The notes under the pieces: model-generated
Database searches by the model: none
The model's input: the letters and a program-made list of their open reading frames with translations, nothing else
What the model was told of the DNA's origin: nothing
Assembly (NCBI GenBank): GCA_020152595.1
Contig: JAIGNY010004306.1
Coordinates: forward strand, 1-64,000
Length of the DNA: 64,000 nt
Direction: 5' to 3'
Origin: Chiridota heheva
Lineage: Eukaryota; Echinodermata; Holothuroidea; Apodida; Chiridotidae
Made by a program: the position numbers and the translations under genes
Part shown: piece after piece, positions 11,740-22,510 of the stretch
How the letters are laid out: the number at the start of each line of letters is the position of its first letter
Position numbering within the stretch: position 1 is the stretch's first letter

Positions 11740-12230
11740 GGTTCCTCGATAGTAGTTTTAAAAGTATATCACGCAATGCTCTCGCCAAGGCTAGCAAGAT
11801 GATTCGGATGTGCTCCTCTCCAAGCATGTTCTTTTTAGAGACCAAAATATACGATGTTTGCACAAACACAAATCTGATTAGTTGATATGTTTGCACACTT
11901 CCGGTTTTCGAATCGGTCTCGTATTTACTCTGTTCAGTTTCGTTTAAATTTGCATGCACAAAAAATGGCCTAAATTAAGTTTTGTAGGGCAAAACGCCGT
12001 ACAACCTCATCGTTTATATGGTAGTCCGAACATGATTTTTTTTTTTTGAAATGTCCCTCATTTTATAGCCCTGGCATCGATGAGCTATAAAAAAATAAGC
12101 AAATAGTCCACATAGAAAATTAACTCTTATGAACTCCTTTTGTTTTATTCATATTTGTATTTGTAATATTCTCTTGTAAGTTGCTGGTATAAATAAAATA
12201 TAAAGTTAAATTTCAAATTTTCGTCAACTT
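11740..12230. other. Intergenic stretch of the polymerase module, copy A
   Basis: It is the upstream region of the minus-strand PC4-like gene. I see no coding signal. A T-run lies near 12,040; the same stretch is in copy B at 23,845-24,350 with small indels. Confidence 0.5.
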
Positions 12231-12269
12231 CGATAAACTTTGATTTTTTTTATGGAGCAATTGTACCTT

Positions 12270-12425
12270 GTACATAGCAATTCTGCGCATGCGCAACAAT
12301 GTAAGTTTTCTATTGGCTCTCCATGTTACCGTTGTTCGCACAGACCCTTTTCTATTGGCTCTCCATGTTACCGTTGTTCGCACAGACCCTAGCCCTGGCT
12401 TAGCCCCTATATAAAGCATTTTTCC
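12270..12425 (+). promoter_or_regulatory. Promoter-like block, copy A: NRF-1-like site, doubled 41-bp repeat, TATA box
   Basis: From left to right there is TGCGCATGCGCAACA (NRF-1-like palindrome), then two consecutive copies of a segment containing CTATTGGCTCTCC (reverse CCAAT) and GTTCGCACAGACC, and then CTATATAAAGC near 12,408. Order and spacing are typical of a plus-strand TATA promoter. The same block recurs at 24,412-24,550. Confidence 0.6.
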
Positions 12426-12510
12426 GGACATCCAGCGGAAGTAGCTCCTTGGACGTGAGGGGGTATACAAGGCGGCAGGCTTCAACCCAACCAAAGCCCA
12501 GAATGCTCTG

Positions 12511-12587
12511 GGATGCGAACACCGGGTGTCATCGATGCGAACATCGGCTACGCCGATGTTCGCATCGGACACCTGGTGTTCACATCC
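12511..12587. repeat. Nested 77-bp imperfect palindrome (hairpin), copy A
   Basis: The inner arms GATGCGAACATCGGC (12,534-12,548) and GCCGATGTTCGCATC (12,552-12,566) are perfect complements around a 3-nt loop TAC. The outer arms 12,511-12,530 and 12,568-12,587 pair with one mismatch and one G-T pair; a 2-nt bulge (12,531-12,532) lies on the left. The total is about 36 paired bases. Copy B keeps only the outer arms. Confidence 0.9.
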
Positions 12588-12712
12588 AGTACTACTCACC
12601 TGATATCCCAGCATGGCAGAAAAAGGTTGACTATTTGCTTAAGATACAAGATAGATTGCAAATTAAGCCGAATGATTTGTATTTGAAAGTAATGTTGGAG
12701 GTTATTTAAAAT
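12588..12712 (+). CDS. Short conserved coding-like remnant after the palindrome, copy A
   Basis: The frame YYSPDIPAWQKKVDYLLKIQ and onward ends at a stop near 12,709 and is conserved in copy B (24,692-24,817), where it ends EVIQNG. I do not recognise it. It lies downstream of the TATA block, so it may be the tail of a lost viral gene. It is too short to assign. Confidence 0.3.
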
Positions 12713-12938
12713 GGGTAACTCACGTTGACTATGTATTTGATGTATATATGTGTACATACAGTTTAAAGATGTGTATTGCAAGATGTTTTTAAACCACTTC
12801 ATGTAGGATGTGTGATTTCAATTGCACATTAGGAAGACACCATTTGATTTGATCATATAGTCTGAGTCAAGAACAGGATAGATTTATATTGGTACTCATT
12901 CGTCATTGGATGAACATCGGGACAATGTTTTTCTTAGC

Positions 12939-12947
12939 GGGGGAAGG
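12939..12947 (+). promoter_or_regulatory. Polypurine tract before the middle LTR
   Basis: GGGGGAAGG directly precedes TGTAACCC, the inferred LTR start; the same sequence is found before the right LTR at 25,041-25,049. Confidence 0.6.
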
Positions 12948-14463
12948 TGTAACCCTATGGTTATTCAAGGCATCCTTACTTATGATGTGGTCCCGCAGGT
13001 ATCACTGTCACCCAAGGATGAATAGCTGGAAAATTGTAAACAACCTGTCCAATAATTGTACTTGGAAGAGGGTAATTATTTCCTAGTGCAAAGTAAGAGT
13101 TTTTATGTTACCTTTTGTTTCTGGGGAGACGAGTCGTCCTTTTGGGTGTGGGTAATTTACCCAAGTTGATAAACTTTCTCTTTGTTTTAGGGAGGAAGCA
13201 GTTTGGTTATTTTGGTTTTGGCTGTTTCTTGTCACATTTGCCTCAAATTTGACAGACATCTGTCAAATATTGTTCCAGGAAAAGTGATGTAATTCGGCCA
13301 TGATTTTATAAGTGACCAATTGCAGTTTCTTTAAATATGCATGGACATGTTATGGGTTCAAACGACCAATGCGATGATTGAGAAAATTATGGGATAGCTG
13401 ATGTTGCAAAATATTCAGTTTAAAAAGTTATTGCAACACGCCCAAAAAGTCAGTCGATATCCTAATCATAATTCTTACATTTTGATTAAGCGTTTTGGCT
13501 CACTTGTAAATTTTGTAAATAGACTGGCTATTTTCTGACTTAAAGTATTCTTTAAAATCACAAGTTGGTACTTAAAATATTTCTTCAAGTCACAAGTGTT
13601 CAATAGAACCACTTTGCTGTTTAACATTCAGTGGCAGATTTTGAGTATAAGCTCAGAAGTTTATATAAATAATGACATTTTATTTTAAGAAGCTTGAGAA
13701 ATTTCAAAGTAGAATAATTATTGAGAAGAAGTTAAAAGCTAATATTTCGACAAGTGCCTGAACCAACATTTGAACTTAATCAAATCATTCCAGTTCCGTT
13801 CCAGTAAATTGTTAAATTGAATCATCAAGAAAGTGATAATTTCAGAGTTCGGAAGGATTCAATTCAGTTGTTAAAAATTGCTAATACAGTGTGTGATCTT
13901 CCAGATGACTTTTTTTTTGTTTTGTTTATGGAGTTCCAGTGAATTTAAGCCGATACCTTTTTACTTTGGACTGAATGGATTTTGTTTAATAAACCAGTTT
14001 GTGTGAAGAATATGTAGCAGTCTGAACTGTAAGTACAACTCTCATTTTCTTCGGAAGAGTCCAGTGGTCATCTTCAGAACAGTATCGCCGATAAAAGGTA
14101 CCTGAACACTAATTCAAATTGGCCAAATCATAGTTGTTGTGCACATACATTTTATTGATTAATTTTTGAGTCTTAAGTACTTGTGAGTAATTTGTCTATT
14201 CTTGTATACTGTAAATGTTGATGTATATTCAACTCAGAGGATAGTCATATCCCTGGAGATTAGTTGAATAATATATATCTGAACTGTATTTTATACTTGT
14301 TGTGTCCTTTGTACAGGCCTGTGATATAAAACAAACTATTTTTCATTTCACTTATGTATTTTTGGTCTGGAAGGTTCGCTTTCGTTCCTGAAGATCTAGG
14401 CCCATTAAATTTAGCTGACCATTCATTACCTAACTTTCCGCCTGAGAGAGCTAGTGGATGACA
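12948..14463 (+). repeat. Middle LTR of the chimeric element, about 1.5 kb
   Basis: The start TGTAACCC follows a polypurine tract, and the end GGATGACA lies 3 nt before a PBS. The right LTR (25,050-26,588) aligns along its whole length with scattered substitutions and a few small indels (for example near 13,600 against 25,700). An AATAAA polyadenylation-like signal lies at about 13,988. The 3' end is fixed by the PBS and by the element/flank boundary at 26,588. The 5' end is inferred from TG plus the polypurine tract, because the tandem arrangement repeats everything around it. Confidence 0.75.
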
Positions 14464-14466
14464 GCT

Positions 14467-14483
14467 TGGCGCCCAACGTGGGG
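14467..14483 (+). promoter_or_regulatory. Primer-binding site, tRNA-Lys type
   Basis: TGGCGCCCAACGTGGGG is the sequence known as the tRNA-Lys(1,2)-complementary PBS in retroviruses and some metaviruses. It lies 3 nt after the LTR end, the canonical position. Confidence 0.85.
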
Positions 14484-14698
14484 TGGCAATAGATCTAAAT
14501 TTTTATTTTGAAATTTGAAAAATTAGGTTTTGGTTCTTTTATCCAGGCTGACAAAGGACATACAGTACATGTACATGTGAATATTACTTTTTATTTGAGT
14601 TCCCGAATTCGAATATAGTTTCATCTAGTAGACACTTTACTTTAATTAATATCCTTGGTACTATCAATTTTACTTTGTAATCATATCTTCATAAGATT

Positions 14699-15452
14699 AT
14701 TTCTCAAGATAATAGTCCAGAATCCCCCATAGCACATAGGCAGCCACTAACTGCCTTTCAGCCACCCAAAATATCTGCCTTTAGTGGAGATCCCAAGCCA
14801 AAACCAGGTGAGACTTTTTTTGAGGTTTGGAAATATGAGGTTAACTGCCTGTTGAAAAAGGGAATCTACTCACAGTCATTATTAACACCTATAATTCGTA
14901 GATTATTCGTAGATCATGTTGCAGCAAGTTTACCTTAGCCAGCAAGAACAAGGGGAAACTGCATCAGAATATGGTCGCAGGTTACACATACAAATTTTTA
15001 GGGCCAAGGAGCGAGGGGGTACTGCGAAAGAATTTGTGGATTACACACTGAAGATTGTTTTCTGGCAAGGGTTAAAGGATGGATATGTGAAAAACTCAAT
15101 CTGCCATCAATATGAAGTCACAACTAAATTTGACGATATTATTCACATAGTTCGGATTGCAGAGAACGAATTAGCTGAGACAGTTCGCCAGCACCCTACC
15201 CCCAAACCCAAAAGGCATGCACAAGCGCAAGCGCATCAAGAGAATAAAGGAAAAGTTAAACCTACACAAAAAGACCAAAGGACCCAATTTGTAAATAATA
15301 CTCGACCAAAGACAAAGGTCATATGTTATCGTTGTGGGCAGGAGGGACACGTTGTTAAGGGCTGCAGGAATGTCCCGACAAAGGAATGGCTAGAAAGGCA
15401 AAAAGATCGTTCTTTAAACTCTCAGGGCACACTGCAGGGGGGCATGCAGTAA
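14699..15452 (+). pseudogene. gag: Gypsy gag with CCHC zinc knuckle, copy B
   Basis: Gag is the structural protein that packages the retrotransposon RNA. An N-terminal part with FSGDPKPKPGETFFEVWKYE (about 14,780-14,830) is typical of metaviral Gag. It runs into a stop near 14,938, while the continuation starting MLQQVYLSQQEQGE is in another frame, so a deletion and frameshift have removed part of the capsid region. The C-terminal half is intact: a charged linker, then the nucleocapsid knuckle CYRCGQEGHVVKGC (C-X2-C-X4-H-X4-C). It ends GGMQ at 15,452 and overlaps the protease frame by 67 nt. The start codon is not resolved. The homologous part of copy A lies outside the window. Confidence 0.85.
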
Positions 15453-16376
15453 GGTGCCATCAAGAACGTCCCAGATCCAAAAAGCCTTCAGGTCCTAAAA
15501 TTAGGGATAAAGTCAATGAAAATGTCCTTGACCAGATAGTAGGAAATGCAAATGAAGACAATGTCATTGCAAATGGCATAAAATGTAGAAGTTTGATAGA
15601 TACTGGTTCAGGTAACAACTATTTCAGCATCATTCCATGACAAATACCTAAAAATATTCCTATCCAACCCCTTGTGATATTTTACATATAGAAGGGGCTG
15701 GGGTCAATCTGTCCCCTACCTTGGCTATATAGAACTTCCAATAAGTTTTGCATCAAGGGTAGGTATGGACCAGAAAGTTTATGATGTGGTAACTTTGGTA
15801 GTACCAGATACAACCTACAACAAACTTGTGCCTCTCACAATTGGCACAAACTTAATTTCTCAACGCCATGCAGATTGCAAAAGACTGCATGGGGTGCATT
15901 TCCTTCAATCTGTCCATTTGTCAACAGCATGGCATGTGGCATTCCAGTCTCTAAAAGTTAAAGACTGTATGTGGAAGAAAGGTGGCAAATTGGGAGTGTC
16001 GAGCTAAGATAAACGATCAATTACAATTCTCCCGAATGCATCTACTGTAGTGAGGGGTATTGTCAAATTCAGATTAGCGCAAAGTCAGGAAGTTGTTATT
16101 GAAGCACCCATTAGTCCTAGATTACCTCAAGGACTTAGTGTCACTTCTGCTTTCTTGCAGATAGACCGAAGGTCAAGGTCAAACATTCCTGTTACACTTT
16201 ACAATGGGTCTACATCACCTATCACTATTTCTCCTAAAATGGTGATTGCCGACCTCCATGTTGGGCAGTCTCTGGGAACTCACCGACGAGTCTTAGTAGA
16301 GTTTTGTCTAATATACACAACACAAGTACTGACACTGATGCAAAATCATCTACAAACAATGTTATTCAAGAACTAA
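15386..16376 (+). pseudogene. pro: Gypsy protease and pol N-terminal region, copy B
   Basis: This is the aspartic protease region that cleaves the Gag-Pol polyprotein. The active-site motif LIDTGSG is at about 15,594-15,614. The frame stops at 15,640, and the later parts (15,765-16,007 with LVVPDTTYNKLVPLTIGTNL, and 16,050-16,376) are in other frames. At least two indels therefore disrupt it. The domain entry frame is -1 relative to gag, consistent with translation by ribosomal frameshifting. It joins RT after a further frame change at about 16,380. Confidence 0.82.
15413..15419 (+). promoter_or_regulatory. -1 ribosomal frameshift heptamer T TTA AAC in the gag/pro overlap
   Basis: The heptamer is TTTAAAC. 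In the gag frame it is read as T TTA AAC, exactly the X XXY YYZ pattern of known -1 frameshift sites, and it lies inside the gag/protease overlap (15,386-15,452). The protease frame is the -1 frame. I did not model a downstream stimulatory structure. Confidence 0.7.
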
Positions 16377-16379
16377 ATT

Positions 16380-18440
16380 TTGAAAATTGCTCTGCTTGAG
16401 GATAAGATCGCAAAATTAAAGGATTTAGTCAAGAATTATATGCATGTATTCTCCCAAGACAAAAATGACTTAGGACACACTACGGTTGTAAAGCATGAAA
16501 TTCCTCTAAGAGAATACAAGCCCTTTAAGGACAGGTACCGTAGAATACCGCCTTTACAGTATGATGAGGTGCGACAATGTCTACAGGACATGGTCGATGC
16601 AGGGGCCATTAGAGAGTCCCATAGTCCCTTTGCATCCCCGATTGTCATTGTCAAAAAGAAAGATGGTTCAATAAGACTCTGCATCGATTACAGAAAACTG
16701 AACAATGACACAATTAAAGACTTGACGCACTCCCTTGTATTGAGGAGTCACTTGATGCCTTAAGTGGGGCAAAGTGGTTCAGCTCCTTTGATTTGCAAAG
16801 TGGCTATTGGCAAATCAAGGTTGCTGAAAAAGACAAACACAAGACCGCTTTTACTACACCAATGGGGTTTTACGAGTGCAACCGTATGCCATTTGGCCTG
16901 ACAAATGCCCCAGCCACATTCCAGCGCTTGATGGAACGCTGTGTTGGGGACATAAATTTGAAGCAATGCCTCGTTTACCTCGATGATATCATCGTTTTCT
17001 CAAAAACATTTGAGGAACACTTAGAAAGACTAGCCTTAGTTTTTCAAAGACTTGCTGACTATGGTTTGAAGCTTAAACCTTTAAAGTGTAACTTTTTAAG
17101 AGATCGCGTGAAGTATCTTGGTCACATCGTGTCAGCTAGTGGGGTAGATACAGACCCAGACAAAACAAAGGCCATTCAGACCTGGCCAGTCCCCCAAAAT
17201 GTCAAGCAGCTTCGATCATTTCTTGGGTTCGCAGGCTACTATCGGAGATTTGTGCAAGACTATTCAAAAATTGCGAAGCCCTTGCATGAAGTCACAGGGG
17301 GCCAACCAAGGAAGGTCAATGGCAAAGCCTGTCAAAGCTTACCTAAGTGGCAATGGACAGACGCTTGTCAAAAAGCATTCAAACTATTGGTAGAAAAGTT
17401 TGTAAATCCACCCATTCTGGGGTATGCAGACTATTCATTGCCTTTTGAGTTGCACACTGACGCCAGTACAGATGGTCTTGGGGCTGCTCTGTACCAAGTC
17501 CAAGATGATGTCAAACGAGTTATTGCTTATGCAAGCCGTGGACTTAGAAAGGGTGAAAAGAATTATCCTGCTCATAAATTAGAATTTCTGGCGCTGAAAT
17601 GGGCAGTTACAGATAAGTTTAAAGACTATTTGTATGGGAGAAACTTTGATGTCATTATTGACAACAACCCTTTAACTTACATACTTACTACGGCAAAACT
17701 GGATGCTACAGGGCATAGGTGGCTAGCTGCCCTAGGCGCTTTTAATTTCACCATCCATTACCGTCCAGGTAATCACAACCAAGATGCTGACTATCTCTCG
17801 AGACTCCCAGGTTCTGATTGTGACAAAGACTACTCCACAATCAAACAAGTGGATTCACAGATCTTTAACTGCCTTTGTGCATACCACAAAACTGATCTCT
17901 CCTATGATGAAGCCCAATTAACTTTCGATCCCCTGGTAGAGGCAGTAGCAATGGGCCAGGGTGCATTACCTTCAGTTCTTGGGGACTCCCAACACTCGTC
18001 CTTCCCCGGGATAAAACCACAAGAATGGAGAAAGAGACAAAGGGACGACACAATTATTTCAAGGGTAATTCATTATCTAAAGTTAAGTAGGCGTCCCCTC
18101 CCAAACGAAAGAAATACTGAAGACAAAGATGTTCTTTTGTTACTAAGAGAATGGGACCACCTTTGCTTTCGTGACGAGGTCTTGTATCGCAAAAGGGTGT
18201 CCACAGTCCACTCTAACACATATTATCAGCTGATTCTTCCATCAGACCTACATAACAAGGCTCTTCAGCTATTGCATGGGTCACTTGGGTATAGAGAACG
18301 ACGTTACAGTTAGCCCGTGATCGATTTTATTGGCCACGAATGACAGAAGGTATCACTAACTATGTCAAATCCTGTGAGAGATGTCTTCGCGCAAGGCCAC
18401 ACAGAAGCCCATCGAAGGAAGCATTCTGCAGCAGACTGAA
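16380..18440 (+). pseudogene. pol: Gypsy pol, copy B: RT, RNase H, integrase zinc domain; integrase core missing
   Basis: Reverse transcriptase begins in the frame 16,380-16,763, with one frameshift near 16,735. It continues in a 506-codon frame from 16,793 with the catalytic YLDD at 16,976-16,987. RNase H is marked by LHTDASTDGLGAALYQ at about 17,450-17,497. The integrase HHCC domain spans about 18,268-18,400, ending SCERCL, with indels near 18,295 and 18,390. Gypsy integrases continue with a DDE catalytic core and often a chromodomain. Here the sequence departs at 18,440-18,455 into the DNA-polymerase module, the same breakpoint as in copy A. The element could not integrate with its own protein. 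Confidence 0.93.
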
Positions 18441-18462
18441 CAGCTGTGTAGTTTATGAGAGC

Positions 18463-18880
18463 TTTGATTTTTCGTTTTCATCATGAAAGTTGTCAATATT
18501 TTCTAGTTGTTCATTTTTCGAGAAAAAAAAAATGGATACACCAAGGAAGAGAAAGGGCAGATCTGAAGGTAATTCTTCGGAATTAGAAAACATTTTATCT
18601 GATTGGAACAGTTTAGAAATAAACTGGGAAGACCTAGGCTTTGAAGAATATTCAGCCGAAGAAGCCGATCTTTGATTTTTCGTATTCATCATGAAAGTTG
18701 TCAATATTTTCTAGTTGTTCATTTTTCGAGAAAAAAAAAAATGGATACACCAAGGAAGAGAAAGGGCAGATCTGAAGGTAATTCTTCAGACATTTTATCT
18801 GATTGGAACAGTTTAGAATTAAACTGGGAAGACCTAGGCTTTGAAGAATTTTCAGCCGAAGAAGCCGAACAGGCATTTGC
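18463..18880 (+). repeat. Duplicated promoter-proximal segment and start region, copy B
   Basis: A 208-bp segment starting TTTGATTTTTC is repeated from 18,671. Both carry the leader CATCATGAAAGTTGTCAA, an A-run and an ATG start. The first start gives a frame of about 45 codons that ends at the duplication boundary; the second leads into the longer frame. Confidence 0.85.
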
Positions 18881-19555
18881 GGAAGCAGAATTAGAAACAG
18901 CTTTTAGCCTAGATATTAAAAATGTTATATTACCTGCAGCAGAGACAGATCCATCAGTGAACTGTGGACACTCAATCTCGGGTGGCGTAACATCTGGAGG
19001 ACCCTCGCCACCCAACAGTTGCCAAAAACCTTTCAAATATAGAAAATTTACCAAATTAATGACCAAGAAAACTCGTCAGAAGTATTATTTCTCTGAGAAA
19101 AAGCTTTTGAGGATAGTCTGAGAAAACAAAATGTCACAGTCGTTCATATACCGAATCAACTTGGTGAGTTTGTTGAAGATTTTATTAATTCTCCACCATC
19201 ACCAGGCAATTGCTTTGGAGCAGGCACCCCCTTGGACCCACCCGACCATCCAAGTACTTCTTCGGTTCCACCAGATATTCCAAGTACAGCTATTGAGCGG
19301 CCACCAATTCCATTAGAACCTGCTGTTACGATTTTACAACCAGGTCGCATTATGGCAAATCAGATGCCAGCAATACCTGAAGGTCTACAAACAGGCGGAG
19401 CTGCAACACATTCTCCTTCCACCACTATGGCGCCACCCAAAGAGAAGAAGAAAAAAAAGGTTTTTGTTCTGACTCAGAAACCAGGGGTCTGGAAGTCATC
19501 AACCAGTGAATCCACAGGCAGACGAGCCATTGCTGAAACTCCACAAAACCAATGA
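18741..19555 (+). pseudogene. Small basic/acidic then proline-rich protein, copy B
   Basis: Starting at 18,741 with MDTPRKRKG, a 127-codon frame encodes a basic N-terminus, an acidic stretch (NWEDLGFEEFSAEEAE), and a basic segment (KFTKLMTKKTRQKYY), stopping at 19,121. A single frameshift there leads to the frame that contains one PPSPGNCFGAG unit and the Ser/Pro-rich end (to 19,555). It is the counterpart of 2,463-3,788. No known domain is recognised. Its position directly before the polymerase and its tail overlap with the polymerase frame (19,506-19,555) suggest a co-expressed accessory protein or polymerase N-terminal extension; both are inference. Confidence 0.55.
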
Positions 19556-22445
19556 AGTAAGAGTTTCTAAATCTAACATGTCTTCATATATTTATGTTTT
19601 TGTAAACCAGGTTTTGTTACCACGTTTTGTATCTGACAGTGGCAATATGTTTAATGCTGTGTTTTTATTAATACGAATGTTGTTAGATGTATTGTTACAA
19701 AACTTTACACCCTCCGACAGAGTTTCTATCATTTTAGATCACCCAGAATTACATACATCCATATACTTAAATTTTGTTAGGGTAGACCAGATGACCGTGC
19801 AAAGAGTTTACAAAAGAGTTGCAAAAGTAATGCAATCGGTGGCCAAATTTGCCCTCGACAAAGATTTTTCTATCACATTACAACATTATCAAACCCCTTT
19901 TGGTCAGGGTAAAAGGTCTTGTAGTAGATTCCAAATGACACCGCATAATTCAATTCGCATAGATGGTTCGCACAGAGATTGCCTCTTAAGAGCTTGTGTC
20001 GTTGGAATGAAACTTACAGATTATTACCACAAATACAAATCAGATAAGAATTAAAACACCAAGAATCAAAAGTTTGTACAACCCACTAATGATCAACTGT
20101 CCCCTCTAATTGATGCACTCGCAGAACAATTGAATATTTGTAAAACAGACGGGTCTCTTGACTGTTTAATTAAGGTACAAAGTTTATTTTATGATGAATA
20201 TTGTTTTTATGTATTTGTTTCCGATATGAATGACCGTATTCTATATAAGGGTGATTGCTCACACTCAGTTGTGAAATACGTCTCGTTGTACTTGCACAAT
20301 GAATACTTTGACCTTTTGAGAAAAGTTCCATCTTTCTTAGGTTATAGAATTTTTTGTTTTGCTTGCGGAAGTAAAATATATTCTGCCGATGCGCATGTTT
20401 GTGCGCAGAAATGCTTTAAATGTAAATCTTCAGCAGGGAATTGTATGGAGGTAGAATCTAAAACATGCCTTGATTGTAATCGTATTTTTGCTTCCCAATC
20501 GTGCTATGACAATCACAAACAACAGGTGTCTATTCAGGCGAAGGGGATAGAAATTGCTTCAGTCTGTTCAAGGATCAAAGGTTGTCCTCTGTGTAACAAG
20601 ACATTGTCCCCTCGCAGGAAGCACAGTTGTGAACCTATAACATGGTGCAGTTCATGCGGTAAACGAGACTTATTAAGCATCATTGTTTCATAACACCTGT
20701 CAAATTAAATTATCCAAACTGGCTAGCAAAGGACCAGGAAACCGAAGAGGCCCAAATTCTATATGGATTCTATGACTGAATCTTACATCAGCGTACCCGA
20801 TAGTAACGGTGTTATGGAACATGTCCCCCATTTTTGTATTTTAATGCTTGTTTGTTCATTTTGTGTTGATGATAAGTCAGTCCCTAGAGATAGGCAGACT
20901 TGCATATCCTCATGTATGCATTTTCGATGCATAACTTTCAGAGGTCCAAACTGTGTTGCACAACTTATGAATTTTATTTTGCATTCAAATTACTTGTTCA
21001 GTTGCACATACATAGCCCACAATTTTAGAATGTACATTGGGGCCTTTATACTTCGTAAATTGTGCAATAGAAATGTACCTTTCACACCTACAGTGATCGG
21101 TTGTAAAATCATGTCTATCGTTTGAAAAAAGCAAAGTACAAAGGCCGTTTTCATTTTCGTTTTATAGATTCTTTAAACTTCTTACCATTGGCCCTTGCAA
21201 ATTTTCCCCAAGCCTTTGACCTTGCTGAAAGAAAGAAGGGTTTCTTTTCCTATTTGTTTAATGATGGGGCCGAATGACACATATATCGGACCTTACCCGC
21301 TATACAATTTTGATCCCGACAGAATGCCCGGTAAGAAGAAAGGTGAATTCCTCGCATGGTATGAGAAGGTAAAAGACCAAACATTCATTATGGAGAAAGA
21401 ATTGCGAGAGTACTGTTATTCAGATGTATTAATTCTAAAGAGGGGTGTTTAACCTTTCTAAAGATATTTGCAGATAATTTCGGGGAGGACCCTTTTGCAA
21501 ATTCAATCACCATCTCATCAGCATGCATGAGAGTATTCCGTGGCAGATTTATGGTAGAAGACTCAATCGGAGCAAATGTAATGACAGGCAATCAAATGCT
21601 TGGTCGAAGAGCTCAACAGTCAAGAGTTGCAAATGTATGGCTTGCTTTTAAGAAGAAACAGAACCCTCAGCAGAAAATCCGCACAGCCCTAGATGAGGGT
21701 GGGGAGGCCTTTGTCCAAGGAAAAAACAAAATTTTGTGGGTGGATGGGCTGTGTGAGGAAAATAAAATAATTTATGAGTTTTACAGATGTGCTTTCCATG
21801 GTTGTCCCAAATGTTTCCCACGCAGATATCAAAGGACCCCGCATGACTTACAGTCATTTGAAGATGCCTATCAAGCCACCAAACGTAGGGAAAATGCCCT
21901 TAGAGAAATGGAGTACACCTTAGTCACGGAATGGGAATGTTCGTTTAGAACAGCCTTAGCAAAAGTCTCCACACCACTCCCGGATGTGGAGAAGTTTCCT
22001 CCAATCTCCCCAAGAGATGCTTTCTTCGGGGGTCGTACTAATGCAATTAAGCTTTACTATAAAGTGCGACCCCAAATTAGGAGAAAAAATCCACTATATG
22101 GATGTTTGCTCTCTTTAACCGTATATAAATAAATATGGAGTATACCCCGTAGGAGTACCCAAAGTTATAAGAACATCTCCCATAAGTGATATTAACAATT
22201 TTTTTGGTTTTATCAAATGTAAGGTCATTGCGCCTAAAGATTGATATATTCCTTTATTACCTGTAAAGCTTGATAAATTGTATTTTCCATTATGTATGTT
22301 ATGTGTAAAGACCAAGTGTAAATCATGTAACCATTCAGAATCTGAAAGAAGTTTTTGGGAAACTTGGACTCACTTCGAAGTGATCAAGGCCCTCGAGTCA
22401 GGATATAAAGTAGTAGAGAAAGCAATTAAAAAGAAAAATCGATAA
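19506..22445 (+). pseudogene. Protein-primed DNA polymerase B, copy B (truncated, frameshifted)
   Basis: This is the more readable copy of the Polinton/adintovirus-like polymerase. Parts in order are: an N-terminal domain (19,506-20,054) with PFGQGKRS and CLLRACVVG; a Cys-rich zinc region (20,130-20,693) with CFACGSK, CPLCNKT and CSSCG; an exonuclease-like section (20,763-21,125); the block YEFYRCAFHGCPKCF (about 21,772); and FFGGRTNAIKLYY from 22,022. Motif A region DVCSL is followed by a stop where copy A has SLYL. A Cys-rich tail is readable to about 22,443, and then the module switches to the minus-strand gene. Motifs B and C of the palm are absent. Frames change at least six times. Length is roughly two thirds of a normal enzyme of this class. 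Confidence 0.78.
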
Positions 22446-22510
22446 TTATACATGTTATTACTATCATTATTATTATTATAATTATTATAACTTCTGCTTT
22501 TTTATATTTT
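22446..22510. repeat. ATT microsatellite between convergent genes
   Basis: A short (TTA)n tract separates the truncated polymerase from the end of the PC4-like gene; copy A has the same at 10,360-10,382. Confidence 0.7.
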
